DNA from: Parelaphostrongylus tenuis
Lineage: Eukaryota > Nematoda > Chromadorea > Rhabditida > Metastrongylidae
Assembly (NCBI GenBank): GCA_019055375.1
Contig: JAHQIW010004486.1
Span: 237,061-301,060, forward strand
DNA length: 64,000 bases
Reading direction: 5' to 3'
Under the pieces are notes generated by a model. It did no database searches. It worked only from the letters and a program-made list of their open reading frames with translations, and had not been told where the DNA came from. Both the position numbers and the translations under genes were made by a program. This document shows, one piece after another, positions 48,501 to 59,000 of this stretch. Position 1 is the first letter of the stretch. Each line of letters opens with the position of its first letter.

Positions 48501-51500
48501 TTTTGAAATTACTTTAGTGAGACTCACAATATTTCTCCTTCAACCAAGACGTCATCTTCGTTCACCTTATCCTGTGGTAAATCTTCATATTGAAGTAGGC
48601 TGTCAAATGACATCGGTTGAACTCCAGTCATGTCCATTTGGACATCCGATATAGTTTTACATAAGACCTGACGTTTTCTACCTGATCATTTGATTTCACA
48701 TGAATACCAAACAAATTCTGTCATCACAAGCGAATTCGGTTAATCACATTATCGTTGAACAAATTTACCTCATCAAAACCTTCATTCCTGATAAGTGGAT
48801 CAGAAGAATTTCCACTAGTATCCATTCCGGAGTCTAAGCCCTAATTATCAAGATACATTCCATAACAAGGTTTTTTTCTGATTGTAAAAAAACCACCTGC
48901 TCAGTGGCTGAACAATCTGCACAATGATGCACTCTGCCTTGCCGCTTCTTCACAAGTTCTTCAAGTATCACTTCCTAACAGAAAAATATACTGGAATTAC
49001 AATATGTACATTACCATACAAAAACACATTGCGTAAATCATCGAATGCATTAACCCGTAGTGTAAAAGTATGCTTGGATAGTGTGATGGAGCATTAAAAT
49101 TAAAAGGGAAGAAAGTTCAACCTAGTCAAGTGCTAAGAAAAAGTTCAACCTGGTCAAGCTGAGAAGGCAATGCGAGAGAGTGTACAGGGGCTGGCAACGT
49201 TTCATTCACAATAGTAGGCTGGATTTGATCGCTCTCCTGAACTTACAAATAAATTCTCTTGTTGAAGGTAATGTACGAAATAAGAAGGATCGACCTATTA
49301 GGCTGAGGAAAAAGTTCCTTAACGCCAGCTGAGAATTCAAAATTAGACATAAATTCAATCAAAAACAACAATAATTATTGTCCAAAATAAAGACATAATC
49401 ATTTACGGTCTGTAAGCTTCCAGATAAGCTCGAAATATCATTTTTTGAGCTTTGAAGCAAGAAAAAAGCTGCTGACATGCCTCTTCAACTTGATCAAATG
49501 TCTCAGATGCCGTCCCTCGAAGGAAATGTTTCACTGAGCGGAAAAGACCATAGTCAGATGGTGCAGCATCTGACTAGAGGCTGGATGCGGCAAGGCTTCG
49601 ACTCTCGGCTTCATCAAACTTTTCCTTAGTCTTTTTTGCGGCGTGAGGTTTGGCATTGTCTTGCTGGAACAGTGCGCGTTTAGACGAATCAGTGTCGGGC
49701 ACATTTCCTTCATCGCATTGTAGACTCTTCTGATGAGTCTCTTATGGAAATATTCCCGAGATATTTCCTTGAATTTACAATGACCGACACTCTGCGAAAC
49801 AAACGTAAGATTGAATTCTTCCAGAATTTCAAGGAACTACTTTCCTCAACCTGGTATTTGAGAAAGACAGTTTCTTTGATGAACCTTCTCACAGCAAAAC
49901 TCACAGCTTTCTTTCTTCTTTTCGCGCGTTCCATCATGATTGGAGTGACTGGAGGCTCTACCACAACGGCTTGAGTTGGTTCAATACGAAGCTTCAACGT
50001 CGACTGAAATAAAGATGACATAAGAAGCTTGCTATAACCACCTCCCCATGTAATTCAATCAACTCGTCGCTCATAAGAAAGCCGGTGCGTGCTGAAAATA
50101 ATCTCGCCTTTCAGCTAACTCAATCGCGGAACTGGAGAAGATATGAGGCTCGTTTCCTATTGGGTTTCAATGACGTAGATGTGAGGTCTACCAGCTATAA
50201 CTAGATTCAAAAATTCGGCCACATATGTTTCCAGTGAACAGTCCGTTCAACCAGAGATTGATAGTGGCTTTTGGCTCACTTTTACTCCTTATCTGTATTC
50301 GTCTATGCGTCATAAAATTTCTATATCGATTAGCTGAAATCCTAATTTGAAGATATCCAACATCTTCGAAAACGAAGTGAAAGCAAGAATGAGTAGCATA
50401 CAAAGCCTACGATGGATTTCAAAAGTCCAATAGTACTAATAGTACCAACTACGAATTCCGATTTAGACGACTCACATAAAATGCGAACTGTACATTCACT
50501 AAACTGGCAATCATCTCCGTGACTGCTTCCAACATACCACCATTACACATACACGCATTGCGATGGTAGAAACGCGATATCACCTTCCTAAAAAAGAACA
50601 ACTTATCACGGCAATATGGGGACCTATAGGGTATAGCTGAGGATATAGGGCGCGTAGAGAATCATTTAGAGAAAAGACGCTAATACTTGGTAATGATCCA
50701 TTTCAATATGTTCTCTCTCTCTCCTTCAAAAACTACACAAACACTTCAAGAGCAAATAACATCTATAGAAAACTCGGACGTTGGACAATGCTGAGAGAAT
50801 TGATAAAAAAGAGAGCAAAAAAGAAACATAGGTGATACTATTTGATGTAAAAAAGGGTTTCTTGATGCAAGATAATCTCACACAACTACTGAACTGACCG
50901 TCTTCAGTTGTCATGGAGTACCCATTTTTTCATACATACCCAGGAGAATTGAGTGGTGAGCAAAAATACGACCTCAGACGGGAGTCAAACCCGCGTTTCA
51001 TCCATGCCCATTCTTTGTTGCCCACCACAACACTGTCAAACAACAGGCCTTACTGAATGCGCAGACAAGTCCCGACGGTAAATTAAAACGGCCACTTCGA
51101 GTTTTATATTTAAATCTTACGGCGCACAAGATGGTTCTCAAGAACTTATGAAGCTCTATGCTAGCCACTCATTATGTCGACTGCTACAGGATAGATTATC
51201 AAACGTGAAAGCAAAATATCATTAGTGGACAGTCATTATCATAAAAACACTCCGTATACAAGGGTACTGCCAAGTAACGTTCTTCATTTAAAAGTGCTCG
51301 CCAAAGAAGATTCGACCCGATTTAAAATGAAAACAAGGGCTCAAACGTGAGGATGAACGACTGTGGGACAATCAAATCAAATCATCCGCTCTTAAGAAAA
51401 CGAAGACGTCGAAGAGGGATAAATTTATCTTTAGCGGGGAAAATTCATTTTTATCATCTTCAGGTTGCTGTCCTAATCAACAAAACATACGTGAATAATT

Positions 51501-52729
51501 TAGATGATTGCACTTTTACAAACCGGAAATGAGCAAAAGTAGTTTTGTAATAGTAGAAAATTTTGGGTGTTCCATAAGTTTGTTAATAGAGCAAAAAACA
51601 CCAAATTTATCAACCAGAATCAATCAAAATGACTTGAACTTGCTATGATTCAATTGCATGTTTTCTTGCAAACATTTCGGTATACAACTTCCCTACACTT
51701 GCTTTGAGGTAAAGCTGCCTTGGGAACAAATTCGCTTGCTACTCATGCACGAATGGCTCGTAGTGGAAAATGACAGTAAAGTGGAACGCAAGATTAATGA
51801 AGCTTGGGGACATGATACGGCTGCAGAAAAGACGGCTGGGAAGTGGTTCGCGAAGTTCAGAGTTGGATAGAACAGTCTGAAGGATCAGTCGCGCTCGGGC
51901 CGTCCACGGGAAGCTCAATTAATCTTGAGAGCCGCTTCACTGGCATTTTCTCCTAAGCGCCATTCGCGCATGAGTTCCAAGCGGATTCGATCCCAAGACA
52001 GCTCCATCTTGAGGCAAGTATAGGCAAATTGTATACCAAAATGTTCGCAAAAAAACGCAGTTAAACGATACTAAAATTAGGTAATTTCAATTACTTCTGG
52101 CTAGTAAATTTGGTGTTTACTTCTCTAGTTTCAAAACTTATAAGACGACCTAATAGTATAGCACTGAACAAGAATAACTAAATCATAACTTAGACATCAC
52201 TTTCTAGGAGATCTGATACATGGGGGCAGCACAACATAGATCTACCAGTTCTCTGAGATCTCAACTCACCGGCTATTCCTGAATGAGAGCATCTGAAAAT
52301 GAAGAGTGCCCTTGTTGAACGCGTCTTTGAGCCATGCGATTGATAGCCGACGATTGTCAATGTCACCCCATTCGGCGCGCAACAACTCCTGTTGTGTCTT
52401 CGGAAGAAATTCCCTCACAAATCGCCAGTACACTTTCTCTCCGCACAATAACCTTAATCTCATAATTACTCACTCTGGAAAAAACACCAATAGTAGATAA
52501 AAACAACTGCACTGAGATGTACCCGTAGGAGAAGAACGTATCCATAGAATTGAACAACATTCTGCCGAGCTGGTGGTCCAAATCAACAACTTCTCGCTCG
52601 TTGGATAGCTTAAATTAGAATTTTTAGCGCTGCTTGAAGGACTTGAAGATTGGAAAAGAACCAAATCCAAAAGAAAGTTACAGCTCCAAGAGTAACATCA
52701 ACCTTCTCGACTAATTTTGCGATTTTGTT
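42534..52729 (-). CDS. plekhm2-like: PLEKHM2/SKIP-like RUN and PH domain protein (5' exon missing)
   Basis: PLEKHM2 (SKIP) bridges Arl8 on lysosomes to kinesin-1. Exons: 52729-52703, 52608-52523, 52452-52270, 50587-50476, 50003-49905, 49236-49150, 48974-48897, 48840-48769, 48667-48528, 48460-48344, 48287-48131, 46921-46772, 45607-45506, 45444-45344, 45249-45192, 44495-44307, 44219-44112, 42872-42687 and 42632-42534. All 18 joins keep phase, giving about 716 residues. The first four exons form a RUN domain (EVVDLDHQLGRML, YWRFVREFLPK, RLSIAWLKDAFNKG, RFYHRNACMC). A linker with AKRRKK and an HHCADC motif follows. Then comes the conserved C-terminal half: FLAITDHNIYIVAKN; the PH domain at 45249-44307 with WKESS before it and MNKWINLINLAM at its final helix; ACMVMITNTNLVVAQEG; MYQWFIFRSQDELSRIV; end LDSEP. 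The central part is shorter than in human PLEKHM2 (about 1019 residues). No start codon exon was found above 52729. No lesions. Confidence 0.85.
42940..43200. repeat. tRNA-like repeat with inverted ends, type A
   Basis: The plus-strand body at 43040-43112 (TAGTGGTGCAAGG, then GGGCTCAAAGTCCC) is preceded by a truncated minus-strand body (42965-43010) and followed by the 'tttgcacatcactctacatcac' end. It lies in an intron of the PLEKHM2-like gene. Confidence 0.55.
43380..43935. mobile_element. foldback element, family G (diverged)
   Basis: The left arm has 'caagacacgtgtttcggcc' and 'tcctctatacagg'-type sequence; the right arm has 'gattcctctataagg' and 'tgcccataacagacctcatgagaggc'. A second inverted block, 'gactgattgtcgac/gttgacaatcaatc', surrounds the centre. 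It is more diverged than the 22.9 and 55.7 kb copies. Confidence 0.55.
44510..44835. mobile_element. foldback element, CCCTT-ended family
   Basis: 'aacccttccaagactgtgaacc' at the left and 'gtgggtccacggtcctcggaagg' at the right are inverted. Inner blocks 'ggcctgctccactccctctgcatc' and 'gatgcagaggaggtggagcagacc' also pair. It lies between PH-domain exons, and the frames in it are not genes. Confidence 0.65.
44990..45125. repeat. hairpin-forming inverted repeat
   Basis: 'gaatcgagaaaacttatc' (44992) pairs with 'gataagttttctcgattt' (45103), and 'gcgaggttggtaaag' pairs with 'ctttaccaacctcgc'. Arms are about 55 bases with a roughly 20-base centre. Related single arms ('gcacgaggttggtaa', 'gcaggaggtgtcaatg') lie at 8412 and 8731. 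Confidence 0.7.
45910..46480 (+). mobile_element. mariner transposase relic
   Basis: The frame at 45914-46141 includes TLMQMLLEAYDDHVL and KWSHQRLKTSEDF, matching the 'EAYG...KWHQRFK.GDF' helix-turn-helix region of one mariner subfamily. Later frames carry ARRDFHGKEVSRTLGG and NATLYQRQLAKSNH. Stops and frameshifts break it. The region 46480-46770 shows nothing. Confidence 0.65.
47440..47900. mobile_element. foldback element, family G
   Basis: The left arm is 47450-47640 ('accaacatgccatgg...gggcatgcccttcgtc') and the right arm is 47700-47890 ('acgaagggtctgtccgactgacg...acatgtcggctca'). The centre holds 'gtgccgtcaggtgaaata' and its relative in reverse. It lies in a PLEKHM2-like intron. Confidence 0.65.
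49296..49860 (-). mobile_element. short mariner derivative with terminal inverted repeats
   Basis: Ends: TAGGCTGAGGAAAAAGTTCC at 49300 and GGAACTACTTTCCTCAACC near 49837. On the minus strand (49713-49420) it reads the C-terminal third of a mariner transposase, with QMLHHLTMVFSAQ at the 'APSDYHLFRSLQ' position shifted by frame. The helix-turn-helix and part of the catalytic core are missing. It lies in the intron between PLEKHM2-like exons 49905 and 49236, in the same orientation as the gene. Confidence 0.7.
50935..51055 (-). repeat. tRNA-like repeat, type B
   Basis: The plus strand reads GAATTGAGTGGTGAGCAAAA, then ACCTCAGACGGGAGTCAAACCCGCG, which is the reverse complement of the 22.2-kb type-B right end and T arm. 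The anticodon/A-box part (51000-51050) is degraded. 51060-51555 holds nothing supported. Confidence 0.5.
51555..52145. mobile_element. palindromic element built from mariner N-terminus (copy 3)
   Basis: The ends 'ttccataagtttgttaatagagcaaaaaacaccaaattt' (51571) and 'aaatttggtgtttacttctctag...cttataagacgacc' (52100-52155) are inverted. The plus-strand half encodes QIRLLLMHEWLVVENDSKV and KINEAWGHD (51735-51810). The minus-strand half (52010-51930) repeats the region. It lies within a PLEKHM2-like intron. Confidence 0.7.
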
Positions 52730-53039
52730 CTGAAATGGGCCATGTTGACTTCGACTCGCCCGCACATCTGGCCTCAGTGACACTGGGCTTAAGTGATACC
52801 TACAATGCAGAAGAAAAAAAATCACGAGATAAGTTAAAACAGATAGAAAATCAACTCACATTATTTCATCCTAGCTCTTGTTTCTTGGGAGAAAAACAGC
52901 GTTCTAGCTGGCCTTAAATACGAAGAATCCGACAGAACTGCCACGATCAAAGAGATCTGGAAGGAAAATCTGGATGAACTGACCAGGTAAAATAGCATAG
53001 AAGCAAAACTATCATAACTAGCACAGCGGGTAATGATCA

Positions 53040-53790
53040 TACAGCAGGAATAGAAGAGAGGAAAAAGATTGGTTCTTTTCTGTTAGATGGCAGGGTGTAG
53101 AGAAACCATCACTTTTGCTGGACAAGAATATTTCATAAGAGCTCATACGCCTCCCTCCTTGCTACAATGCAGCGCTTAATGTGAGGCGGGGGTCACTGAC
53201 GAGGAGGGCGAGACCTTCGACACACCGGTTTATGGCCTTGGCGTACCAACCTCGTTTAGGCTTTAGACATTCTTCTTTTGGAATTATTTCATAAGAGTGT
53301 TGGTAATCATTCAAAAGCCCAGATCTCTGGCTACTAAGCCACATAGCCGTCTTCTGAGGAAACCTTTCTATAACGCTGTAGTATTCAAAAGAAATCTATG
53401 TTTTACACAGGCCGCGCGTTGTTACTGTCACCTCACTGTAAGCACGAAAACCACATGAACATGTAGAGAAAATTTCGTAATATCAGAGTCATAAGTTTTA
53501 GCAGAAGTTTCTTCTGAAGCGGAGAAATAATCTCAAATTAAGTAACAAAAATCGCACTCCACATATGTGAAGCGCCAACGCCATCGATCGATCGATCATA
53601 AAATCCACCGCCAGTCCCGTTCCCCAAGCGTTCACACTAGCCAACAGGCAAATGCGCCGCGTATGTCAAACTCAGTCTTATTTTCCCTGCTGCACTCCAG
53701 TGAAATGGTCCTTCCACAAAATAAGCACAGCGTTGGATTCGTCGGAACTTACGCTATCGAATGGTTTTTTAAAATAAGAAGAAAAAAGAA
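53040..53790. repeat. 0.7-kb dispersed repeat, second copy
   Basis: 53390-53770 aligns with 12730-13160 ('aaatcgcactcc', 'aaccacatgaacatgtagag', 'cttattttccctgctgcact'). 53100-53340 carries the arm with 'ttttgctggacaagaat' and the 'ctcatacgcc' insert related to 3330-3430 in inverse. It lies just upstream of the first identified PLEKHM2-like exon, so that gene's missing 5' exon may lie beyond it. Confidence 0.55.
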
Positions 53791-53794
53791 TTTT

Positions 53795-54745
53795 GTCCTG
53801 CGATGACGAACGACTTACACAATAGCCGTCAAGTGAAAAAATCATTAGATCGGCAGTGTTGTACATTCCATTGCTCTTGGCTGGTATTTATGAGAAATCA
53901 TACCATTCGTTTGAAAGTTTCATAAGACCACGGTTGAACAATCGAGTGTCGAAAACTGCCATCTAGCAGGAGGAAACGAGCCGCTTGGGGAACGTTTACG
54001 AGCATCGAAGATGTAGTGAAGAGGACTACGAACATCCGACTCCGTGCCCACCTTTTCGACTCGACAATTATCCCTGCCCTGACGTATGCAGCAGAAACAT
54101 CGTCGCTACGTAAGCAGGATGAAAGATCACTTGGAGTCATCGAACACGCAGTCGTAAGGTCGATGCTGGGAGTATCCCGTATCTCGCAAATGAGAGAAAG
54201 GATCCGAAGTTCCGACCTACGTCAACGATCGAAAATCAGAGACGCCGTTCTACACGCCAGGATATCGAAAATAAGGTGGGCCGGACACGTGATGAGCTTC
54301 AACGACAACTGGTGGACGAGAGCCGTTACCGACTGGATTCCTCGGGACGTCAAGCGCTCTAAAGGAAGACCACAGACCCGTTGGTCCGATTTCTCACGAA
54401 AGCGATAGAAGAAAGATATGATCCTCAGCGAATCCCTAGATGCGAGGAAAACCCACTGGGCTACTCCTGCACGCGATAGGGAAAATGGAAGAGTTGTTGG
54501 TACCCGCGCTCGAGTCACTCGACGATCAACGGGGCGACAGGTGAACAGTGATTTTTCACTTGACGGCAATCGTGTAAATCATTCGTCGTCGTCCACCTCT
54601 TTATAGGGTGACGTAGGGAGCTCCGAGAGGATTGGTTAAGGGCGAAAAGCCTGCCAGAGTGACGAGGCTGCAAGGCCGAAACACGTGTATCGGGCCGCAG
54701 AAGAGCCCATTAACAGAGCACATGACATGTTGGATCAAATAATAA
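53795..54745. mobile_element. foldback element, family G, split by RTE
   Basis: The left half is 53800-53930 ('gatgacgaacgacttacac...cttggctggtattt') and the right half is 54545-54740 ('tttttcacttgacggcaatcgtg...gcacatgacatgttgg'). The RTE fragment at 53955-54545 lies between the halves, so it landed inside a foldback. Confidence 0.65.
53955..54545 (+). mobile_element. RTE retrotransposon fragment, C-terminal coding part
   Basis: The frame at 54016-54408 encodes TTNIRLRAHLFDSTIIPALT, then RSSDLRQRSKIRDAV and KIRWAGHVMSFNDNWW, matching the RTE copies at 1-950 and 60975-62180. A frameshift near 54395 moves the last part (KTHWATPARDRENG) into another frame. The reverse-transcriptase core is absent. 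Confidence 0.85.
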
Positions 54746-54774
54746 TCATGAAATAATCAGTCAGAATGCTTTTT

Positions 54775-54945
54775 TATTTGACTGCCACTTGCAGTGGTAT
54801 GATGTTATAGTATACCCAATAATGTGGAATGCTATGCAAAAACATTTTCGTCAGCCGGGATTCGAACCCAAATTTAGCTCTTTCCGGGAGCGTATGCTAG
54901 CCGTTGCACCACCGACGCTCGTTTTGCACAGCACTTTTTTTTTAA
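54775..54945 (-). repeat. tRNA-like repeat with inverted ends, type A
   Basis: On the minus strand (54918-54849) it has A box TGGTGCAACGG and B box GGTTCGAATCCC, both intact, with paired ends GCGTCGG/CTGACG. It is flanked by the 'gtgctatgcaaaaacattttc' and 'ctcgttttgcacagcact' ends. Of the copies here it has the best preserved internal promoter. Confidence 0.65.
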
Positions 54946-55149
54946 TTATGATATATTAAAATTTGAGCTTGGTCTTAATAAAACACTCGAAATGAGCGAT
55001 CGATCCACAAATAAAAAATCGAAAAAAAACACTAAACCCGCATAGTTAGCAATGGTCGACCGACGACTAACAATTCAACTAGACAAGTTGAAATTCAAAT
55101 GTAATAGACAATAAAAAAAACCTTGAAAAAAGTCGAGTTAAAAAATCAA

Positions 55150-55690
55150 AAACAACTCCATGCTCAAAATCAGCCAAACTAAAAAAGAAAAAAGTGAAAA
55201 AATATGTCTCTTACAAATTAATAAATATAAAAGTCCAAAGTTTAATTACCCATGTTTACGGTTCCAAATAGATTTATCTACGAGGGTCGCGCAGTTAGCA
55301 GCAATTCCTGGGAAAGTTCGCCCCTTAGCCCCTTCACAGAAAACCATTTAGAAAGAACTAGGGCCCCCTCCCCCCTCCCCTCCTGTGCCGGACCATCACC
55401 CCCTACACCACGATCCATCCCAGACAAAAGCCATGTGATTTCCTTGTTTGCCTCGAGCGCAGGAGAGTGTGCAATAGTACGTGAATCGGCCACATTCGAC
55501 GTAATTTTACAGACCATTAGTGCCCTTCAAGCTCAGCCATTCCTCATCAACGGATCTACTTGGCCGGCAGCACGGGTTCTTTTTAGTGTCGCGGGTCCGG
55601 TTTTTTTTCCTCAACGACAAGTCTCTCATGTCTTTCGTTTCGAGTGTTTTCTTAAGACCACAGCTCAAATTCCTCAAATTCAATCATATG
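55150..55690. other. unassigned stretch with overlapping open frames
   Basis: A plus-strand frame of 148 codons (55252-55698) and shorter frames on both strands overlap here. None shows a domain, a clean splice context or homology that I recognise. The C-rich part near 55370-55400 inflates frame length. It may be repeat-derived. Confidence 0.25.
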
Positions 55691-56010
55691 CCTGGTGATT
55701 ATTTTTGAGCCTTGCATGTTAGTGGTCTATCGAAGAGGGCTGACCTATAGAGCCCGATACACGTGTTTCGATCTTGCGATCTCGTCACTCGGGCAATTAC
55801 CCTTTCTCGTCTTTTGCCAATCCTGTGTGGGTGCTGCAGTTCCCACACTAAGAGTTAGCGAAGACGAACGTTTTACACTCTATGTCCAGTGAAAGACGGG
55901 AAGGGTAACTGCCCGAGTGACGAGATCGCAAGATCGAAACACGTGTATCGGGCTCTATAAGTCAGCCCTGTTTGGTAGACCACTGACATGCATGGCTCAA
56001 AAATAATCAC
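55690..56010. mobile_element. foldback element, family G (complete copy)
   Basis: Arms 55698-55815 ('atttttgagccttgcatg...gggcaattaccctttc') and 55895-56010 ('gaagggtaactgcccgagtgacg...catggctcaaaaataatc') are reverse complements with few mismatches. It ends 75 bases before the SRP14-like start codon. Confidence 0.75.
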
Positions 56011-56074
56011 CGGACAAGATTTCTTTTCAGTTTCTAAAAAATTCTTTTCGATTCCTTAATGTTTTCCCGTGTTT

Positions 56075-56090
56075 TGATTCAGGAACAGCC
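56075..56090 (+). promoter_or_regulatory. probable trans-splice acceptor of the SRP14-like gene
   Basis: GTTTTGATTCAG ends at 56082, 8 bases before the ATG at 56091, the usual layout of a spliced-leader acceptor in nematodes. Confidence 0.55.
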
Positions 56091-59000
56091 ATGACGATCC
56101 TGAGCAATGACGAGTTTCTCAGTCAGTTGGGAAGGATGTATATGGATGCTCGTCTCGGTGGACCGAAATCTGTCTACGTCACAATGAAACCGTGTGAATA
56201 TTCTCGTCGCCTTCATAGCTATGTTGAGATCACAACTCAGCGATTCAAAGAGGACGGTGCCGCTTCTCCTAGAAGTCAATGATCAATCGCAAATCATTTT
56301 TATTTGACCGTCGATTGCGGTATTATGTCGTCTAGATAAACCCAATGATGTAGAGTGGTGTGCAAAAACGTTTGCGTCAGCTGGGATTTGAACCCAGATC
56401 TTACTCTCTTTCCGGGAGCATGTGTTAAAGCGTTGCATCACGACGCTCGTTTTGCACCTTCATTTTTACACTCTTTTGCACTCTTACTCGGAAAGAGTAA
56501 GATCTGGGTCCAAATTCCGGCTGACGCGAAACGTTTTTGCACACCACTCTACATCATCATTGGGTTTATTTAAACGACATAACACCGCAATCGGTGGTCA
56601 AATAAAGATGATTTCCGATTGATTTTTGAACCCAATATCTGTCTACTAAAGTGGGTTCAATGTCTCTTAGGAGTGTTAGTAGCCATTCGAAAGCTGAGAA
56701 TTGAGGCTACTGGCCAGTTCTTCAAAATATCCCTCTATAACGCTGTAGCATTCAAAATCATGTTTCAGAAAACAACTTTTTTTTCTCTGTTTTCTCGCTT
56801 ATATTTTGCTGGACAACACTTCATTCTTGGAATGCTAGTACTCAAACTTTAGCACAAGCTTCAAAGTGCTCAAAATGTGTCTGATTTTTGAAAAGCTCCC
56901 CTGATCTTTTGATCTCCTCTGATCTTTTGATGTGCTCCAAATCACGCCGGCAGTGTTCTTTTTCTTTAGACTATTACTAATCATCTGATAGCGTAATGTT
57001 TCCTCATCCTAGCAATGTGCTTATTTTTGGGAAGTAAGGTTTACCAGGAGAAATGTTATTGAGTTTCACATTTTTGCACGTTGTTCACCGGCTATACGGC
57101 AAGGCGAGGGCCGTGGCAAGGGTGGCAGGGGCGGGCGAGGCGGGGCGATCATACTTCGTTGTTCAATTGGGTATTTTTCCTCCGCTTCGAAGAAACTCCG
57201 GATAAAGCGATGGACTAAGATACTATGGAAATTTCTCTACACATTTATATGCTTTTCGGCTTCCAGCGATTTATACACCTAATAAAAATGAAGGTCGAGA
57301 GGAGAGTGTGAGACATTTTTGATCTGGATGCTATAACGTTATAAGGGTTGTTTTGAAAAAACCGGTGACGTGTGGCTGTAGCTTTAAGTCACAACTTTCG
57401 AATGGTTACTAATACCCTTATGAAGAGTTCCTCTCCAGCGAATGAAATCGGTTTTTCATTTGTTCCGTTCTAATCAAAAAGAATCCAAAGAGCAATCAAT
57501 TCTTCGATTCGATCTTTTCCCTGGACCACGCTAAAGTTTCAGTATACCTACTAGTTAATTTTGAGCCATGCATATGGTCTGAGATGGCAGTTGTACTGTG
57601 CAGTACATGTGTTTCGGCCTTGCAGCCTCTTTATTTGCACGTTGCCTTTTCGTCTAGTCATTGCCTCGAGGATCAACCCCTTACATAATTATTAAGTCGT
57701 TCCATAAGTAATTTGTTTTAGACCGTTCCATAAGTCTCGGCACTAGGGCAATAAACACCAAATTTATTAGCCGGAAGTAGTTAAAATTGCGAGGGCTTTG
57801 TGGCCGAGTTGCTGTGATGCTCGTAACGGCGTACCTGAAGCTGAGCTCCCCACCAACTCTCTACGGCAGCCACCAATAGCGCCCTATGGGACGGCACAGC
57901 CAGGCTATCCTCGAGACTGTAAGGAGACTCGCTCAACCAATTTTCTACGACGTTCAAGAAGAAGCGGATAAATAAATTCAGTGCTAAAGGTACGGGAATG
58001 CTTAGTAAAAAAAGCTATGAAGGTGGATCAGTGAATTGATTAAGACGCTGATTTTATAAAATTACATGATTTTGGTGTCGTTCAATTGCGCATTTTCTTG
58101 CGAACATCTCGGCAATAACTTGCTCATACTTGTATCAGGATGGAGCTGTCTTAGGAACAAATTCGCTTGCTACTCATGCACGAATGTCGCGTAGGGAAAA
58201 TGTTAGTGAGGCAGCGCGCAAGACTAATGGAACTTGAAGCAGTGACAGATTTGCACAAAGGACACATAGCAAGTGATTCGCGAATTTCGAAGCTGGAGAG
58301 AGCAGTCTGGAGGATCAGTCGCGTTCGGGCCGTTAACAGGAAGCTCCATAAGTCTTGCACGCCGCTTCGCTAGCATTCTCCCTCTGCGTCATTCGGTGCT
58401 TGAGTAGCAAGCGAATTTGTTCCTAAGATAGCTCCATCTTGAAGCAAGTGTAGACAAGTTGTGTACCAAAATGTTCGCAGAAAAATGCGCAAATGAATGA
58501 TATCAAAATCATATAATTTTATTTACTTCTGGTTAATAAGTTTGGTGTTTGATGCTCTAGTGCCAAGACCTATGGAACGACCTAATATCCTGTAAATATT
58601 TTTTTTGTTACAGTTCCCAAGATCGATTATCGATTAACTTCGGCATTGATTGAAAAAAACCGAGTTTTTTTTATTTCATCGAAGACGAGGTTCTCAATAC
58701 CCGTTTATCTTGTACAAATTAGGTACAATAGAGTTCGTATCGGAGGCTAACGTCTCGACAGTCTTGCCTTCCTCGAAGCCGATTTGTTCTTTCGTTATCC
58801 ACTATATATGTAGACAAGCCGTACTGAATCTTACATGGACGAGGCGGTGTATTTGATGGATAACAAAACAGCAAAACGGCTCCGAGGAAGGCAAAACTGC
58901 CGTAACGTTAACCACTGATACGAATTCTGTTGTATTTTTTTGTACACAATAACCGTGTACTTTGTCAGGTTTTAATATAATTAACTGAGCACAGCATTGA

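Noticed and set aside
48682..48717. 36-base exon candidate between acceptor 48718 and GATCAG|GTAG
   Set aside because: It would leave a 14-base intron before the next exon at 48667, too short to be spliced.
55252..55698. 148-codon plus frame
   Set aside because: No domain, no splice context, overlapping frames on both strands, C-rich composition and foldback DNA at its end.
56194..56282. C-terminal extension of the 63-codon frame beginning at 56091
   Set aside because: SRP14 homology stops at the donor 56194 and continues exactly at 59057.
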